A stretch of DNA of 64,000 bases from Bradyrhizobium ottawaense. GTDB taxonomy: Bacteria; Pseudomonadota; Alphaproteobacteria; Rhizobiales; Xanthobacteraceae. Below, piece after piece: positions 1-9,645 of this stretch. The notes beneath the pieces are model-generated. The model saw only the letters and a list, made by a program, of their open reading frames with translations. It did not search any database and was not told where the DNA came from. Both the position numbers and the translations under genes were made by a program. Position 1 is the stretch's first letter. Each line of letters opens with the position of its first letter. The DNA is taken from the NCBI RefSeq assembly GCF_900099825.1, contig NZ_LT629693.1:372001-436000 (forward strand), given 5' to 3'.

Positions 1-511
1 TCGCGCGAATACGGCGCGCCGTTTCGCCAGTCCCGATCGCCGGCGCGATCGAGCGCGGCCCTTCCGGGATCGCGTCCGAACTCGGCGTCGCCGTGGCTTC
101 GGCCGCAACCGACTCGGTGGAAGCGGAGGTCTGCACCGCCGCGACCTTCGGATCGTCTTCCTTCGGTTTCTTCGACTCGTTCGGCGTCACCACCCGATCC
201 GCCTCGTCGGTCTCGGTCGGCTTGTCCTGGGGAAGTTCGGTTTCCTTCAGCTCGGCCTTCTGCTCGGCGAGCTGCGGCGACGCCATCGACGCATCGGTAT
301 CCGGCCCCGCCGGCAGGTCGGTCGTTTCGCGGCGCACCGACGCCAGTTCTAACCCCACCTCGATCGCGTTGGCACCAACGGAATCTTCGGGCTCATCGGT
401 CTGCAGATGCGCGATGGCCAACGCCGCGCCACCGGCATGCAGCACCAGCGCGGCCACTGCGGCCAAAACCCAAAGCCGCCGGGGCGGCTTTTGTTCGTCA
501 AGGCCGCTCAC
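1..511 (-). CDS. tonB: TonB energy transducer (3' end cut by the window edge)
   Basis: About 170 N-terminal residues are visible, starting at a GTG whose bases overlap the exbD stop (GTGA, 508-511). A short cytoplasmic tail is followed by one membrane helix at about residues 13-35, containing the His typical of TonB anchors (LVLHAGG). Next comes a long periplasmic stretch rich in Lys, Pro and Glu. The C-terminal domain that contacts the receptor lies beyond the window. TonB carries proton-motive force from ExbBD to outer-membrane receptors. Overlap with exbD, and exbB and a siderophore receptor upstream, make the assignment firm although the sequence is low-complexity. Confidence 0.85.
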   Translation of the reverse strand, partial: MSGLDEQKPPRRLWVLAAVAALVLHAGGAALAIAHLQTDEPEDSVGANAIEVGLELASVRRETTDLPAGPDTDASMASPQLAEQKAELKETELPQDKPTETDEADRVVTPNESKKPKEDDPKVAAVQTSASTESVAAEATATPSSDAIPEGPRSIAPAIGTGETARRIRA

Positions 512-975
512 GGCCTGGCCGGCGCCGCTTGCGCCGCCGCCGCATCCGGAACGCCTTCGAGCGCCACCAGCTTGATTTTCGAATAGCCGCCGGAACGCAG
601 GATTTCCAGCACGTCCATCAGTTCGCCATAGGGTACGGCGCGATCGGCGCGCAGGAAGACCGGGCGATCCTTGCTGACATCAGACATCGTATCCAGCGTA
701 CGGACCAGATCGACCCGCTTGACCAGGTTCTCCCCGATCGCGACCGCGAGATCCGGCTTGATGCTGACATAGGTCGGCTTGTCCGGCTTCTTCTGCGGGA
801 TTGCGGTCGATGTCGGCAGGTCGATCGGCAGATCGACGGTCGACAGCGGCGCCGCCACCATGAAGATGATCAGCAGGACCAGAATGACGTCGATGAACGG
901 CGTGACATTGATCTCGTGCGATTCCGCGAAATCGCTGTCGTCATCGAGGTCGGTATCGGCGAGTGAAACGCCCAT
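508..975 (-). CDS. exbD: ExbD, TonB-system proton channel subunit
   Basis: This 155-residue protein has the ExbD/TolR layout: an acidic cytoplasmic tail, one membrane helix at about residues 22-44 with the motif NVTPFIDVILVLL, and a periplasmic domain. Asp29 in the helix matches the conserved proton-carrying Asp of the family. The C-terminus ends in an Ala/Pro-rich tail. The gene starts 3 nt after exbB and overlaps tonB by 4 nt, so the three are translationally coupled. ExbD and ExbB form the inner-membrane motor that energises TonB. TolR is the alternative, but the adjacent receptor and tonB favour ExbD. Confidence 0.93.
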   Translation of the reverse strand: MGVSLADTDLDDDSDFAESHEINVTPFIDVILVLLIIFMVAAPLSTVDLPIDLPTSTAIPQKKPDKPTYVSIKPDLAVAIGENLVKRVDLVRTLDTMSDVSKDRPVFLRADRAVPYGELMDVLEILRSGGYSKIKLVALEGVPDAAAAQAAPARP

Positions 976-978
976 CGG

Positions 979-1938
979 CTACTCCGCCGCTGCGCGGGAA
1001 TGCGAACCGCTGACGGAACTGACATGGGTGCGGTCGAGATCGCGCGACAGCAGCCGGCCCGCGGCGCCCGAGGCCCGGCCGACCTGCTCCATGTAGCCTT
1101 TGGTGACGCGCGCGAAGTGATTGTAGAAGATCACGGCCGGGATCGCCGCAACGAGGCCGATCGCGGTGGCCAGCAGCGCCTCGGCGATACCGGGTGCGAC
1201 CACGGCCAGGTTCGTGGTCTGCGATTTCGAAATGCCGATGAAGCTGTTCATGATGCCCCAGACGGTGCCGAACAGTCCGACAAAGGGCGACGTCGCGCCG
1301 ATGGTCGCCAGCAAGCCCATGCCCAGCCGAATCCGTCGCGCCTCGGCGCGCACGATTTCGCCAAAACTCGACGCAGCGCGTTCCTTGATGCCGGCGTCGC
1401 TGGAAATTCCGGCCGACATCCGCGCCTCGCGCATGGCGGCTGCCAGCAACGAAAACAGCACGCTGCCCTTCGAGCCCAGCGCGAATTGCGCTTCCGCCAG
1501 CGACCGGGCGTCCGCGATCTTGCCGAGCGCCGCGCGCAGGTTGCGCTGCACGACGGACAGTTCGATCATCTTGGCGATAAAGATCGTCCAGGTGACAAGC
1601 GACGCAAAGGCAAGGCCGATCATGACCGCCTTGACCACCACATCCGCCGACAGGAACATCGACCACGGCGAGAATTCGCGCAGCTCAACTCCGGCCGCTT
1701 TCAACAGTTTGCCTTCCCGCTCGGGCGGCGGGGCGGCCGTATCGGTCTCCGCGGGCGCGGCTGCGGCGGCTGGCGCCGGCGCGGGAACGACGGCCGGCGG
1801 CGGCACCGCTACGGCCGGCTGACCGATCGTCGCCGGCGCCTGTGGTGAGGGAACCGTGGCGCGCTGTTGAGCGACGGCGGCGGAGGCCGCGGCAAGGATC
1901 GCCGCGCCAGCCAGCAATTTAAGAATCATTCTAAACAT
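979..1938 (-). CDS. exbB: ExbB, TonB-system proton channel subunit
   Basis: The 319-residue product has a signal-like N-terminus (residues 1-23, ending AAVAQ), then a Pro/Ala-rich periplasmic extension to about residue 75, then the three-helix MotA/TolQ/ExbB domain. The extension is typical of long alphaproteobacterial ExbB proteins. The ARRIRLGMGLLATIGATSPFVGLFGTVWGI region is the family signature around helix 2 (shown here only as ATIGATSPFVGLFGTVWGI). ExbB scaffolds the proton channel with ExbD. The gene lies between the receptor gene (227 nt upstream) and exbD (3 nt downstream) on the same strand. The start could also be the second Met, three codons downstream. Confidence 0.92.
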   Translation of the reverse strand: MFRMILKLLAGAAILAAASAAVAQQRATVPSPQAPATIGQPAVAVPPPAVVPAPAPAAAAAPAETDTAAPPPEREGKLLKAAGVELREFSPWSMFLSADVVVKAVMIGLAFASLVTWTIFIAKMIELSVVQRNLRAALGKIADARSLAEAQFALGSKGSVLFSLLAAAMREARMSAGISSDAGIKERAASSFGEIVRAEARRIRLGMGLLATIGATSPFVGLFGTVWGIMNSFIGISKSQTTNLAVVAPGIAEALLATAIGLVAAIPAVIFYNHFARVTKGYMEQVGRASGAAGRLLSRDLDRTHVSSVSGSHSRAAAE

Positions 1939-2165
1939 TGCCGCTCTTTTCCTTCGCCTCGGTAGCTGCCGCTCGGCGGATCATCGCAAGGTCAATTCGG
2001 CGAACAAGCCCAAACCATAGCCCAAATCCGACGTCCAAGCCTCAATCAGATCGCGGGAGCGGCATGCCGTAACACGCTCCGGCGCTCGAAAAAAGGCGCA
2101 AGTACCCCTGCTCACGGCATCGGCATCATCCGTTTCAGGTGGCCTCCTCCGCCTGTTCCGAGCCG

Positions 2166-4523
2166 CTAGAATTTCGCCATCGCGGTCAGGCGGAACGTGC
2201 GCGGCTGGCCGGGCGAAATGTTGTTGTTGCTGTCGGCCGTCGCCCAGTAGCCCTTGTTGAAGAGGTTCTCGACGTTGAGCTGCACCCGCCACATCTCGTC
2301 GATCTTCGCATAAACCGCGGCATCGACGCGGACGAACCCGGGCAGCCGCACGGTGTCGTCGGAAGAGGCGAAGGAATCCGAGAAATAGATCACGCCGAGC
2401 GCAGCCGCCCAGGTCGGGTTGAACTGGTACTTGTTCCACAGCGAGAACTGGTTGTAGGGCACGAGCTGCACGCGATTGCCGGCAACGATCGTCGTCGACG
2501 TGTCACTGGTAATCCGCGCGTTCGTGTAGGCATAGCCGATCACGGACTGCCATTCGGGCGTCACGTAACCGGTCAGGGCCGTTTCGAACCCGCGGATCTT
2601 GTGCGCGCCGCTCGGGAAGAAAGTCCCGTCACCGTTCGGATTTGCAATCGGCACGTTGGTGCGAATGAGATCATAGACCGCAGCGGTCCACAGCAGCTTG
2701 GGATTGATGTTCCATTTCGCGCCGATTTCGGTGTTCTCGAATTTCTGCGGCTGCAGGATCAGGGTGCCGGTGCTCAATGCACTGAACTGGTCGCCCGACG
2801 CCGGCAGATACGAGACACTCCAGGCCGTGTACAGCGACACACTATCCACGGGCTTGACGATGACGGCCGCGCGCGGCGAAACATTTCCGTCGACCCGGTT
2901 GCGCTGGATGTTGGTATTGAGGTCGAGGGCGGTCATATCGAAACTGTCGTAACGGGCACCGACCAGGAACTGCAGCCAGCGTGTCAACTCGATCTGGTCC
3001 TGGACATAGCCCGAGGCGATATTGAGCCGGTATTTGCTGTTGGCGTCGGTTGAGATGTGATTGAAGTTGACCGGGCCGAGATAGGCGGCGTTGAACGGAT
3101 TGACGATCACAAACGACTTGTTGCCGTTGTCCGGAAAGAAGCCAGAATCGCGCAGCGACAGGCCGGTCTGACGGCCGAACTCGGTGCCGAAGGCCACGGT
3201 GTGGCGGATCGGGCCCGTCACGGTCTTGTAAATGAAATCGGTCTGGTTGAACGCGTTCTCACGGGGTGTGTAGTTCTGATATGCGTTCAGCGCGAGCTGC
3301 GTCTGATCCGGCGTCACCGCGCCGCCGCCGGCCGAGGCCGGTGCGCCGGTGCCACCCGGATAGACGTTGCGGTAGCCGCGGTTGTAGTCGGAATAGATCG
3401 ATCCGTTCCTGACCGTCAGCCCGTTGCCGAAATCGTGCTCGATGACGGCCATGCCGGTCTGCACCTCGACCTTGGCGCTGTTGTAGAGCGGACTGCCGAA
3501 GAATTTGGTCATGTCGCCATTCGGCGCGAACGGCGTGGTCGGATTGAACCTTGTCGCCCCGCCGACGATACCTTGCGAGGGATTGCCGCGATCGGACAGC
3601 CGGAAGTCGTGAAAGAACTCGTAGCTCAGCTTCACGGTGGTGTCGTCGCTCGGCTTCAGCGTGACCGTCGGATTGAAGCCGTAGCGCTCCAGATGGCCGA
3701 AGTCGCGGAAGGTTTCGCTGCCTTCGTAGAAGGCGTTGAGGCGCACCGCGACGTTCTCATTGACGGCCTGCCCGGCGTCGAGCGAGACGCGGCGGTCGTT
3801 GTACGATCCGGTCTGCATCGTGGCTTCGTACACCCGCGTGCCGTCGGCTTCCTTGAGCGTACGATTGACCAGCCCGCCGCCGGCGCCGCGGCCGAAGATC
3901 AGCGCGCTCGGCCCTTTCAGTATTTCGAGGCTCTGGGTGTTGTAGAGGTCGCGAAAGTACTGCACGTCGTCGCGAAAGCCGTTGACGAAGAAATTGGCGC
4001 TGGAATCGACACCGCGGATCACGAGTTCGTCGCGATTGCCTTCGCCCTGGTGGATCGCCACGCCCGGCACGTAGCGCGTCACATCGGTGACGCTCTGAAA
4101 GCTCTGGTCGCGGATGAAGTCCTTGGTCACGACCGCGACCGACTGCGGGATGTTGACCAGCGGCGTGTTGGTCTTGGTCGCGCTCGAGGTGCTGTTGGCA
4201 TAGACGCCGACGGTGCCGGTGCGCGCGGCTTGCGAAACCCCAAAGCTCTTCGGCGCGGCCTGCGGTTCCGGGGCGCGCGCAGCCTGAGATCGGCGTTGCG
4301 CGCCGCGACTGGCGCGCTGCGCCGTGGGAATGCCAGTGGCGCGCCGCTTGGCCTGCGGCGGCGGCGACACTTCGATCGCCGGGAGTTGTTTTTGATTGTC
4401 GGAGGACTGCGCGCGGACCGCTGCAATGTCGCTCAACAGGCCGAGCGCCGTGCAACTGACGGAAAGCAACGCCGCTTTGGCGATCAAGTTGATTCGATTC
4501 TTCTGTGCGTTTCTTTTTGTCAC
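2166..4523 (-). CDS. TonB-dependent siderophore receptor
   Basis: This outer-membrane ferric-siderophore receptor has about 785 residues. From the GTG at 4523 the product begins with a signal peptide ending near AAVRAQ. A basic, Pro-rich linker follows, then a plug domain (NIPQSVAVVTKDFIRDQ; later EILKGPSALIFGRG) and a beta-barrel ending in Phe (TFRLTAMAKF), the usual outer-membrane insertion signal. The plug resembles the catecholate/hydroxamate group (Fiu, FhuE, FcuA); the ligand cannot be told from sequence. An in-frame TTG at 4541 is another possible start; no strong ribosome site decides. The gene heads the exbB-exbD-tonB set, and iron-control-like repeats lie 130-190 nt upstream. Confidence 0.9.
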   Translation of the reverse strand: MTKRNAQKNRINLIAKAALLSVSCTALGLLSDIAAVRAQSSDNQKQLPAIEVSPPPQAKRRATGIPTAQRASRGAQRRSQAARAPEPQAAPKSFGVSQAARTGTVGVYANSTSSATKTNTPLVNIPQSVAVVTKDFIRDQSFQSVTDVTRYVPGVAIHQGEGNRDELVIRGVDSSANFFVNGFRDDVQYFRDLYNTQSLEILKGPSALIFGRGAGGGLVNRTLKEADGTRVYEATMQTGSYNDRRVSLDAGQAVNENVAVRLNAFYEGSETFRDFGHLERYGFNPTVTLKPSDDTTVKLSYEFFHDFRLSDRGNPSQGIVGGATRFNPTTPFAPNGDMTKFFGSPLYNSAKVEVQTGMAVIEHDFGNGLTVRNGSIYSDYNRGYRNVYPGGTGAPASAGGGAVTPDQTQLALNAYQNYTPRENAFNQTDFIYKTVTGPIRHTVAFGTEFGRQTGLSLRDSGFFPDNGNKSFVIVNPFNAAYLGPVNFNHISTDANSKYRLNIASGYVQDQIELTRWLQFLVGARYDSFDMTALDLNTNIQRNRVDGNVSPRAAVIVKPVDSVSLYTAWSVSYLPASGDQFSALSTGTLILQPQKFENTEIGAKWNINPKLLWTAAVYDLIRTNVPIANPNGDGTFFPSGAHKIRGFETALTGYVTPEWQSVIGYAYTNARITSDTSTTIVAGNRVQLVPYNQFSLWNKYQFNPTWAAALGVIYFSDSFASSDDTVRLPGFVRVDAAVYAKIDEMWRVQLNVENLFNKGYWATADSNNNISPGQPRTFRLTAMAKF

Positions 4524-4650
4524 TGCGTGCCCCAACCACAATTCGATCGCGTGTCATTTTGATGCGCGACGAGTTAGCCCGATGGCTTGGTACTGAGCGT
4601 GCAAAGAGCGGTCAACGCGAATACGCGCGGAGATTCTTGAATCCATCCAG

Positions 4651-4713
4651 ATCAAAACGATTCTAATCTGCAGTTTCAAATCGTTCTAAACGGCACTTTG
4701 TAAGCGTTCTAAA
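4651..4713 (-). promoter_or_regulatory. Three phased iron-control-like boxes upstream of the siderophore receptor
   Basis: TTCTAA occurs at 4661, 4684 and 4707, exactly 23 bp apart, inside 17-bp boxes at 4651-4667, 4674-4690 and 4697-4713. The second box (TTTCAAATCGTTCTAAA) is an imperfect palindrome. The third contains GCGTTCTAAA, matching the 3' part of the iron control element (ICE, bound by Irr) as I recall it from Bradyrhizobium. The boxes sit upstream of a TonB-dependent receptor, where iron regulation is expected. The repeats and spacing are seen; the regulator is inferred. Confidence 0.6.
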
Positions 4714-5272
4714 CAGGCCCGGGAAATACCGCTAAATCTGGCGTTACCTGCATCGGGCAACTTCGGCAGCCCCTCGATCGCCGCGCCGCGGCTTCATTCG
4801 CAAACGCAGTTGATCGACGTTGGATTGCGCGATGCGGTTGACGCGATCCGCGGTTCATGTCGGCGATGTTGGCGCCCTTCACCACGGCTTTGATCTCGTC
4901 GCCGAGGTCAGTGAGGAAGCGCAGCGGATCGGGCGAGTTGTTGGCGATGCGCGCGGACGACATCCCTTCGCGTTTCAACCCGGACCGGGATGGCGCCGGC
5001 GCGACGTGCGCGCGCAAGCCTTGCTTTGCTCCCGGCCAATGCCATGGCGCAGGAGGCGCCGGCGGACCGGCCGCCGACAGCTCCGCGCCTCGCCCCAGGC
5101 GCTATTTTCCGGATCGCGCAATCCAGAGGAGAAAACCCCGCAAACCTTTCCAATTGTTTAGAATTCTCAAGCGTTAGTGTGTGTACATATGTCGCACCGG
5201 CAGACTATATCTGACGGCCTTGGGGAACCGTTTTGAGCACCCATTCGTTGTCTTTTGAACCCATGGGACCGT
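4714..5272. other. Intergenic region without a convincing gene
   Basis: This 560-bp stretch separates the iron operon from the divergently oriented RND operon. Short open frames on both strands are Arg-rich and lack family motifs. A minus-strand frame (5017-4709) has a fairly protein-like middle (SPDPLRFLTDLGDEIKAVV) but runs into the iron-control boxes, so it may be a decayed gene. The last 120 bp before the RND adaptor are AT-richer and probably carry its promoter. Confidence 0.4.
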
Positions 5273-6445
5273 ATGTCGACATCGCGAACCATCCGCTGGG
5301 TGTTGCTGGCCGCGGCGATCGTCGGGCTGGGTTATTTCGGTTGGCAGAAATTCCACGGTCAGGAGCAGTCGGCACAGGCTGACGCCCAGAAGCGCGCGCC
5401 GGCCCGCGTCGCCGTCCCCGTCAAGATCGCCCCCGTCGAAAAGGCCGATTTTCCGGTCTATTTGACCGGTCTCGGCACCGTGCAGGGATTCAACACGGTG
5501 GTGGTCCGCAGCCGGGTCGATGGCCAGATCAACAAGATCGCTTTCCAGGAAGGCCAGTTCGTCAAGGAAGGCGACACGCTGGTCGAGATCGATCCGCGGC
5601 CGTTCCAGGCGGCCCTCGATCAGGCCACCGCCAAGAAGGCCCAGGACGAAGCCAATCTCGCCAACGCCAATCTCGACCTGCAGCGCTATACCAAGCTCGG
5701 CGAATTCGCGACCCGGCAGCAGACCGACACCCAGCGCTCCACCGTAGCGCAACTGACGGCGCAGATTCAGGCCGACGCAGCGGCGATCTCGAACGCACAA
5801 ACCCAGCTCGATTACGCGACCGTCAAGGCGCCGATCTCCGGCGTCGTGGGCCTGCGCCAGGTCGACGTCGGCAATATCGTCAACGCCGCGACCCAGACCG
5901 GCATCGTGTCCATCGCCCAGATCGAGCCGATCGCCGTGATCTTTACCGCCCCCGAAGACCAGTTGCCGGACATCAAGGGGGCGCTGGCCGCCTCCCCGCC
6001 GAAGACGATCGCGCTCTCCACCGACGGCAAGCGCGCGCTGTCGACGGGAACGCTGTCGCTGATCAACAACCAGGTCGATACGACAAGCGGGACTATTCGG
6101 CTCAAGGCGGTGTTTGACAACAAGGACCACGCGCTGTGGCCGGGCCAGTCGGTTTCGACCCGGCTCCTGATCACAACCTTGAAGGACGCCACCGTGGTGC
6201 CCGACGATGCCATCCAACATGGTACCGACGGCCTCTATGCCTTTGCGGTCACGCCCGAGAACAAGGCCGAACTGCGCAAGATCAAGTCGACGCGGTCGAT
6301 CGATGGACGTTCGGTTGTCGATGAAGGACTGTCGCCCGGCGAGCAGGTGATCACGGCCGGCCAGTACAAGGTACAGCCCGGCACACTGGTCTCGACAGCA
6401 GTGGCGAGTTCAGATCCGGCCCAGGCCAAGGTCAAACAGGAATGA
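5273..6445 (+). CDS. RND efflux adaptor (membrane fusion protein), MdtA-like
   Basis: This periplasmic adaptor of about 390 residues links an RND pump to an outer-membrane channel. It has an N-terminal membrane anchor (WVLLAAAIVGLGYFGW), a lipoyl half-motif around VVVRSRVDGQINKIAFQEGQ, an alpha-helical hairpin (ATAKKAQDEANLANANLDL region), the second lipoyl half (APISGVVGLRQVDVGNIV), and beta-barrel and membrane-proximal domains. I place the start at the ATG at 5273; an in-frame TTG at 5255 would add six residues. Its stop overlaps the permease start (ATGA, 6442-6445), so adaptor and permease are coupled. The closest known type is MdtA; substrate unknown. Confidence 0.9.
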   Translation: MSTSRTIRWVLLAAAIVGLGYFGWQKFHGQEQSAQADAQKRAPARVAVPVKIAPVEKADFPVYLTGLGTVQGFNTVVVRSRVDGQINKIAFQEGQFVKEGDTLVEIDPRPFQAALDQATAKKAQDEANLANANLDLQRYTKLGEFATRQQTDTQRSTVAQLTAQIQADAAAISNAQTQLDYATVKAPISGVVGLRQVDVGNIVNAATQTGIVSIAQIEPIAVIFTAPEDQLPDIKGALAASPPKTIALSTDGKRALSTGTLSLINNQVDTTSGTIRLKAVFDNKDHALWPGQSVSTRLLITTLKDATVVPDDAIQHGTDGLYAFAVTPENKAELRKIKSTRSIDGRSVVDEGLSPGEQVITAGQYKVQPGTLVSTAVASSDPAQAKVKQE

Positions 6446-9400
6446 GCGACGGAATCTCGGCGCCCTTCATTCGCTATCCGATCGGCACCTCGCTGATGAT
6501 GGCGGGGATTCTGTTCGTCGGCCTCGTCGCCTATCCGCTGCTGCCGGTGGCGCCGCTGCCGCAGGTCGACTTCCCGACCATCCAGGTTGCGGCCTCGCTT
6601 CCGGGCGGCAGCCCCGAAACGATGGCCTCGTCGGTGGCGCAGCCGCTGGAACGTCAGCTCGCGCAGATTCCCGGCGTCGCGCAGATGACCTCTACCAGTT
6701 ACCTCGGCACCGCCGCGGTAACGATCCAGTTCGATCTCAACCGCTCGATCGATGCCGCCGCCAACGACGTCCAGGCCGCGATCAATGCCGCCGGCGGACA
6801 GTTGCCGAAAAACCTCCCCTCGCCGCCGACCTATCGCAAGGTCAACCCGGCGGATTCGCCGATCCTGCTGTTGTCGGCAACATCAGACACACTGCCGCTG
6901 ACCACCGTCAGCGATGCCGTCGACGCCCAGCTCGCGCAGCAGATCAGCCAGATATCCGGCGTCGCCCAGGTCATCATCGGCGGCCAGCAAAAGCCCGCGA
7001 TCCGCGTCCAGATCGATCCGGCCAAGCTCGTCGCCAAGGGCCTTTCCCTGGAGGACGTGCGCGCCGCGATCGCGATCACGACTGTCGACAGCCCGAAGGG
7101 CAACATCGACGGCGATACCCGCGCCTATACGATCTACGCCAACGACCAGTTGCTCGATTCCAAGGACTGGAACGACGTCATCATCGCCTATCGCAACGGC
7201 GGCCCGCTGCGGATCAAGGATATCGGCCAGGCCGTCACCGGTCCGGAGGACGCCAAGCAGGCGGCCTGGGCCAACGGCAAGCGCGGCGTGTTCCTGGTGG
7301 TGTTCAAGCAGCCCGGCGCCAACGTCATCGAGACCGTCGACAAGATCAAGGCGACGCTGCCGCGGCTGGTCGCGGCGATCCCGCCGGCCATCAAGATCGA
7401 GCTCATCAGCGACCGTACCCAGACCATCCGCGCCGCAGTCGAAGACGTGCAATTCACCCTGCTCTTGACCATCGCGCTGGTGGTGATGGTGATCTTCGTT
7501 TTCCTGCGTAGCTTCTGGGCCACCGTGATCCCGACTGTCACGGTGCCGCTGGCGCTGCTCGGCGCCTGCGCGCTGATGTGGGTGTTCGGTTACACGCTCG
7601 ACAATCTGTCGCTGATGGCGCTGACCATCGCCGTCGGCTTCGTGGTCGACGACGCGATCGTGATGCTCGAAAACATTACCCGCTATATCGAGGAAGGCGA
7701 GAAGCCGATGGCCGCCGCCTTCAAGGGCGCCCAGGAAATCGGCTTTACCATCGTGTCGATCAGCGTCTCGCTGGTCGCGGTGCTGATCCCGCTGCTGTTG
7801 ATGGGCGGCATCATCGGACGGCTGTTCCGCGAATTCGCCGTCACGCTGGCGATGACGATTTTCGTGTCGATGATCGTGGCGCTGACGCTGACGCCGATGA
7901 TGGCCTCGCGTTTCCTGCGCGCGCATGGCGAGACCAAACACGGCCGGTTCTACCAGTGGAGCGAAAGCGCGTTCGACGCGATGCTGCGCGGCTATGAACG
8001 CGGTCTCGACCTCGCGCTGCGCTGGAAGTTCACCACGCTGATGATCTTCTTCGCCACGCTTGGACTGTCGGTCTACCTGTTCGTCGTCATTCCCAAGGGC
8101 TTCTTCCCGCAGCAGGACAATGGCCTGATCACCGCCACCTCGGAAGCCAACCAGGACATTTCCTTCGCCGACATGAAACGGCACCAGGAAGAGCTCGGCA
8201 AAATCGTGCAGGCCGATCCCGACGTCGCCACGGTCGCGATGGCGATCGGCGGCAGCGGCCGCGCCGGCAACAACGGCAACCTGTTCATCACGCTGAAGCC
8301 GCGCAACGAGCGCAAGGCCAATGCGCAGCAGATCATCGCCCGGCTGCGGCCTAAGCTCGAAAAGGTCGAGGGCGCCCGCCTCTATATGCAGGCTGCGCAA
8401 GACGTCCGGCTCGGAGGCCGGCCGACCCGAACCCAGTTCGAGTTCACGCTGCAGGATGCAGATCTCGGCGAACTGAATACATGGGCGCCGAAGATTCTGG
8501 CGAAGATGCAGACCTTGCCCGAGTTGCGCGACGTCGCCACCGACCAGCAAACCAACGGCACCACGCTTGAGCTCAAGATCAACCGCGACACCGCCTCGCG
8601 CTACGGCATCCAGCCGCAACTGATCGACGACACGCTGTATGACGCGTTCGGCCAGCGCCAGGTGACGCAGTACTTCACGCAGCTCAACAGCTATCACGTG
8701 ATCCTCGAGGTGCTGCCGGAATTGCAGGGCAGTCTCGACACGCTGAACAAGATCTATGTGAAGTCGCCGACCACGGGCGATCAGGTGCCGTTGTCGACCT
8801 TTGCGACCTGGACCAGCGTCCCGGTGCGGCCGTTGTCGATCAGCCATCAGGGCCAATTCCCGGCGATCACCATCAGCTTCAACCTCGCGCAGGGCGTAGC
8901 GCTGGGCCAGGCCACTGTCGCCGTGCAGAAGGCGATGGCCGAACTCGGCGCGCCGACGACGCTCAATTCGAGCTTCCAGGGCACGGCGCAGGCGTTCCAG
9001 CAATCGCTCGGCACCGTGCCGCTGCTGATCCTGGCCGCGCTCGTGGTGGTGTACCTGATCCTCGGCATTCTCTACGAAAGCTACATCCACCCGATCACGA
9101 TCCTGTCGACACTGCCATCCGCCGGCGTCGGCGCGCTCGCCATCTTGATGCTGTTCGGCTTCGACTTCAGCCTGATCGCGCTGATCGGCATCGTGCTTCT
9201 GATCGGCATCGTGAAGAAGAACGGCATCATGATGGTCGACTTCGCGATCTCGGCCGAACGCGACGAGCATCTGGAGCCTGAGGCCGCCATCCGCAAGGCG
9301 GCGCTGCTCCGGTTCCGCCCGATCATGATGACGACAATGGCGGCCCTGCTCGGCGGCGTGCCGCTGATGCTCGGCACCGGCACCGGTTCGGAAATCCGCC

Positions 9401-9588
9401 AGCCGCTCGGTTACGCGATGGTCGGCGGCCTGATCGTCAGCCAGGCGCTGACGCTGTTCACGACGCCTGTCGTATATCTCTATCTCGACCGGCTTTCGAA
9501 CGCGTTTGCGGGTTGGGGGCGATCGACGCCATCAGACGAAGCGGAGCGTCCGGACACGCACAGTTCGGTCAAGCAGGCGGCCGAGTGA
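6442..9588 (+). CDS. RND efflux permease, MdtB/MdtC-like
   Basis: This 1048-residue inner-membrane proton/drug antiporter has full family length. It starts with a helix after ISAPFIRYPIGTSLMMAG, followed by the first periplasmic porter/docking loop (PQVDFPTIQVAASLPGGSPE). Transmembrane block 2-6 carries the family motif with the proton-relay Asp pair (AVGFVVDDAIVMLENI). The second half repeats this plan and ends with a helix bundle (RPIMMTTMAALLGGVPLMLG). It overlaps the adaptor gene by 4 nt. MdtBC systems normally use two different permeases, but only one is here, so it may work as a homotrimer. No outer-membrane factor is adjacent. Confidence 0.93.
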   Translation: MSDGISAPFIRYPIGTSLMMAGILFVGLVAYPLLPVAPLPQVDFPTIQVAASLPGGSPETMASSVAQPLERQLAQIPGVAQMTSTSYLGTAAVTIQFDLNRSIDAAANDVQAAINAAGGQLPKNLPSPPTYRKVNPADSPILLLSATSDTLPLTTVSDAVDAQLAQQISQISGVAQVIIGGQQKPAIRVQIDPAKLVAKGLSLEDVRAAIAITTVDSPKGNIDGDTRAYTIYANDQLLDSKDWNDVIIAYRNGGPLRIKDIGQAVTGPEDAKQAAWANGKRGVFLVVFKQPGANVIETVDKIKATLPRLVAAIPPAIKIELISDRTQTIRAAVEDVQFTLLLTIALVVMVIFVFLRSFWATVIPTVTVPLALLGACALMWVFGYTLDNLSLMALTIAVGFVVDDAIVMLENITRYIEEGEKPMAAAFKGAQEIGFTIVSISVSLVAVLIPLLLMGGIIGRLFREFAVTLAMTIFVSMIVALTLTPMMASRFLRAHGETKHGRFYQWSESAFDAMLRGYERGLDLALRWKFTTLMIFFATLGLSVYLFVVIPKGFFPQQDNGLITATSEANQDISFADMKRHQEELGKIVQADPDVATVAMAIGGSGRAGNNGNLFITLKPRNERKANAQQIIARLRPKLEKVEGARLYMQAAQDVRLGGRPTRTQFEFTLQDADLGELNTWAPKILAKMQTLPELRDVATDQQTNGTTLELKINRDTASRYGIQPQLIDDTLYDAFGQRQVTQYFTQLNSYHVILEVLPELQGSLDTLNKIYVKSPTTGDQVPLSTFATWTSVPVRPLSISHQGQFPAITISFNLAQGVALGQATVAVQKAMAELGAPTTLNSSFQGTAQAFQQSLGTVPLLILAALVVVYLILGILYESYIHPITILSTLPSAGVGALAILMLFGFDFSLIALIGIVLLIGIVKKNGIMMVDFAISAERDEHLEPEAAIRKAALLRFRPIMMTTMAALLGGVPLMLGTGTGSEIRQPLGYAMVGGLIVSQALTLFTTPVVYLYLDRLSNAFAGWGRSTPSDEAERPDTHSSVKQAAE

Positions 9589-9645
9589 CTTGACTTTAAC
9601 CGGCCAACGGCACATCCGAAGGGTGCACATTCCGGAGCCGGTTCA

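Noticed and set aside
6883..9270. 795-residue antisense frame inside the first RND permease
   Set aside because: It is His/Asp/Arg-rich, has no domain, and mirrors the codon pattern of the strongly coding opposite strand.
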